DNA of 13,372 bases, from the NCBI GenBank assembly GCA_027084145.1, contig JALWLM010000328.1, positions 1 to 13,372 of the forward strand, read 5' to 3'. The notes beneath the pieces were generated by a model. It saw only the letters and a program-made list of their open reading frames with translations. It was not told the origin of the DNA and ran no database searches. This stretch comes from Crocinitomicaceae bacterium (GTDB lineage Bacteria > Bacteroidota > Bacteroidia > Flavobacteriales_D > Crocinitomicaceae). Below are positions 12,145 through 13,372 of this stretch, in pieces; positions within the stretch are counted from its first letter, which is position 1; every line of letters begins with the position of its first letter. The translations under genes were made by a program, and so were the position numbers.

Positions 12145-12163
12145 TACCATTTTACACGGTAAT
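12143..12163. promoter_or_regulatory. Operator copy 8 in the lexA-int intergenic region
   Basis: Core ACCATTTTACACGGT, arms TACC/GGTA, the most divergent copy (A for G in the left arm). It overlaps the -35 of the LexA-like promoter and lies 35 bases before the integrase start. A weak rightward TTGAAA (12163-12168) begins at its last base, so it could repress int as well. Confidence 0.7.
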
Positions 12164-12197
12164 TGAAAAGAGTAAGAAATGATGATAGTTTAAAATT

Positions 12198-13208
12198 ATG
12201 GCTTCTATCTATCGGGATAAAAAATCTGGTATATGGTACATAAACTACATAAATTTAAACGGAAAAAGGATCCGCAGAAGTCTGGGAACATCAGATAGAA
12301 AACTTGCAGAATTGAAATTGAAGGAAATAGAAGTAGAGCTTGCAAAGGGTAGATTAGGGTTTACAGTTAATATCTCGTTAGGGGAATTTTTAAAAAAATA
12401 TTTAGATTGGTCCAAAAACACAAAGGCTAAAAATACGTATATAACAGATAAAAAGACTGCGGATAGCTTAATTAATTATTTTGGAGAAAAAATAAAACTA
12501 TCTCAAATAAATTTACAAAAACTTGAAGGATGGAAAATTTGGCTTGTTGATACTCTTAGATATTCAAAAACTACTGCTAATATCCGTATTAGACATGCAA
12601 AGGCTATGTTTAATAAAGCCGTTGAGTGGCAGTTCTTGGAGAAATCTCCAGTTGAAAGGCTAAAACAATATACAACACCAAAAGGCAAGCCTGATTTTCT
12701 CACATTGGAAGAAATAAAAAAACTATTTTCTGTAATTGAAAATAAAACTCACTTAGCAGTTTTCAATCTACTATTCTGGACTGGAATGAGGATTGCTGAA
12801 GCTATTAATCTTACATGGGATGATGTCGATTTTGAGGACATGGTTATAAAAGTTAGAAGTAAGAAAACCTGGCATACAAAAGATTACAAGGAACGACATA
12901 TCCCTATCCATCCGGAATTAATTCCTTATTTGGAGCATCTAAAAGAAGTTGGTTCCGAAAAAGTGTTGCCATATAAGTATCCAACCGTAGAACATCTTTT
13001 CCAAAAATATTCAAGAAAATCTGGGATAAAAGCAACTCCTCATCTTTTAAGGCATTCTGTTGCTACTGCACTTGCTTCTATGGGAATTTCTCCTCAGGTA
13101 ATTCAAAAAATTTTAGGTCATTCAAACCTGTCTACTACAATGATATATGCAAAAATGACAGATGATTATGTCAGAAAAAGTTTAGAAAGTTTGAGAATGT
13201 CAGAATAA
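12198..13208 (+). CDS. int: Tyrosine recombinase (integrase)
   Basis: A 336-residue tyrosine integrase of usual length. N-terminal arm-binding-type region: MASIYRDKKSGIWYINYINL, NGKRIRRSLGTSDRKLAELK. The core-binding domain is about 58-160. Catalytic residues: Arg198 in WTGMRIAE, a beta-hairpin Lys in RSKKTWHTKDYKERHIPI, His282 and Arg285 in HLLRH, His308 in LGHSN and Tyr317 in MIYAKMT. It inserts the element by site-specific recombination, and its reading direction leads straight into the tRNA-Cys fragment used as attachment site. Unlike almost all other genes here it has no Shine-Dalgarno (AAAATT before the ATG), which suggests weak or leaderless translation. Start chosen because MASIYRxxxxxWYI is the usual beginning of the family. 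Confidence 0.93.
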   Translation: MASIYRDKKSGIWYINYINLNGKRIRRSLGTSDRKLAELKLKEIEVELAKGRLGFTVNISLGEFLKKYLDWSKNTKAKNTYITDKKTADSLINYFGEKIKLSQINLQKLEGWKIWLVDTLRYSKTTANIRIRHAKAMFNKAVEWQFLEKSPVERLKQYTTPKGKPDFLTLEEIKKLFSVIENKTHLAVFNLLFWTGMRIAEAINLTWDDVDFEDMVIKVRSKKTWHTKDYKERHIPIHPELIPYLEHLKEVGSEKVLPYKYPTVEHLFQKYSRKSGIKATPHLLRHSVATALASMGISPQVIQKILGHSNLSTTMIYAKMTDDYVRKSLESLRMSE

Positions 13209-13217
13209 TGTCAGAAT
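13168..13217 (+). repeat. Three direct repeats ATGTCAGAA near the attachment site
   Basis: ATGTCAGAA occurs at 13168-13176, 13197-13205 and 13208-13216. The last two belong to a perfect tandem AATGTCAGAAT (13196-13206 and 13207-13217). The first two encode the end of the integrase. Repeats of this size 45-95 bp from the crossover region are placed like arm-type integrase or excisionase sites. Confidence 0.45.
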
Positions 13218-13260
13218 TAAAATCAAGTCCCTGAAATTAAAAGTTAAAAATGCTGTAAGT

Positions 13261-13277
13261 AGGGACTGCAAATCCCT
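13261..13277 (+). other. Candidate integrase core site (att) in the anticodon arm
   Basis: AGGGA and TCCCT flank the 7-base anticodon loop CTGCAAA. Tyrosine integrases that use tRNA genes often have core half-sites in the anticodon stem with crossover in the loop. Identity with tRNA begins here, since sequence before 13261 does not continue as a tRNA. Confidence 0.6.
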
Positions 13278-13310
13278 TATGCGCGGGTTCGATTCCCGCC
13301 CCCGCCTCCA
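13261..13310 (+). pseudogene. 3' fragment of tRNA-Cys(GCA) at the element end
   Basis: Anticodon arm AGGGA-CTGCAAA-TCCCT with anticodon GCA (Cys), variable loop TATGC, T arm GCGGG-TTCGATT-CCCGC, acceptor strand CCCCGCC, discriminator T (typical of tRNA-Cys) and encoded CCA. The matching GGCGGGG and a D arm are absent upstream, so it is not a complete tRNA. This is the duplicated 3' part left by integration; the whole gene should lie at the other end of the element, to the left of this window. Confidence 0.82.
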
Positions 13311-13341
13311 TAGCTAAACCAACCTCTGCATCTTCTTATCC

Positions 13342-13369
13342 TTGACAGAAAAAAAATAGATGCTTTAAT
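13342..13369 (+). promoter_or_regulatory. Candidate host promoter beyond the attachment site
   Basis: Plus-strand TTGACA (13342-13347), 16-bp spacer, TTTAAT (13364-13369). It lies in the last 62 bases, which I take for chromosomal flank, and would read out of the window to the right. Confidence 0.4.
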
Positions 13370-13372
13370 TTA

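Noticed and set aside
13226..13267. AGTCCCT...AGGGACT as terminator of int
   Set aside because: A 28-base loop and no T-tract follow; more likely related to the attachment site.
1..13372. CRISPR array, rRNA, complete tRNA, insertion sequence
   Set aside because: No regularly spaced long repeats, no rRNA-like sequence, no transposase gene; the only tRNA-like sequence lacks its 5' half.

Overview
The window is one end of an integrated, phage-like mobile element (prophage or satellite) in an AT-rich bacterial genome. The proteins are rich in Lys, Glu and Ile, codons such as AGA and ATA are frequent, and Shine-Dalgarno sequences are strong, which suggests a thermophile, possibly an Aquificota relative. 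That lineage guess rests on composition only. No structural, packaging or lysis gene is visible, so an intact phage cannot be told from a satellite here.

Right end (about 10.13-13.37 kb): this is the integration and lysogeny-control module. A tyrosine integrase reads rightward into a truncated tRNA-Cys gene (anticodon stem to CCA, 5' half missing), which marks the element boundary. The last 62 bases look like host DNA. Divergent from int is a leftward set: a LexA-type self-cleaving repressor, an excisionase-like HTH protein and a small unknown gene. It converges on a rightward XRE-like regulator, which is in turn divergent from a CII-like (CP76 family) regulator that heads the long leftward operon.

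Middle (4.08-9.62 kb): this is the leftward early, recombination and replication module. In transcription order it holds a small unknown gene, an ERF single-strand annealing protein, a YopX-family protein, a Cas4/AddB-type PD-(D/E)XK Fe-S nuclease, a double zinc-ribbon HTH protein, a winged-helix replication initiator with a probable origin inside its own gene, a DpdA-like (TGT-fold) 7-deazaguanine DNA transglycosylase, and a DnaC-like helicase loader.

Left part (0.1-4.08 kb): a further leftward run starts at a second operator-promoter. It holds four small unknown genes, two tandem double ribbon-helix-helix proteins, an Hjc-like PDDEXK nuclease, a two-HTH regulator, a small Nmad1/MazG-like protein and two more hypotheticals. 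It ends at an intrinsic terminator at 117-147, beyond which another leftward gene runs off the window.

The most striking feature is a recurring 21-bp inverted-repeat operator, core ACCRTNTWAWAYGGT, found eight times and only near gene starts. Two copies fill the 17-bp spacer of near-identical promoters. One overlaps the LexA-like gene's own -35. One lies between the divergent regulators, and one follows a promoter. Three have one arm turned into a Shine-Dalgarno sequence between genes of the operon. I infer an element-wide, damage-responsive regulon run by the LexA-like protein. The second highlight is the DpdA-like gene inside the replication module, which predicts 7-deazaguanine-modified element DNA as protection against restriction.
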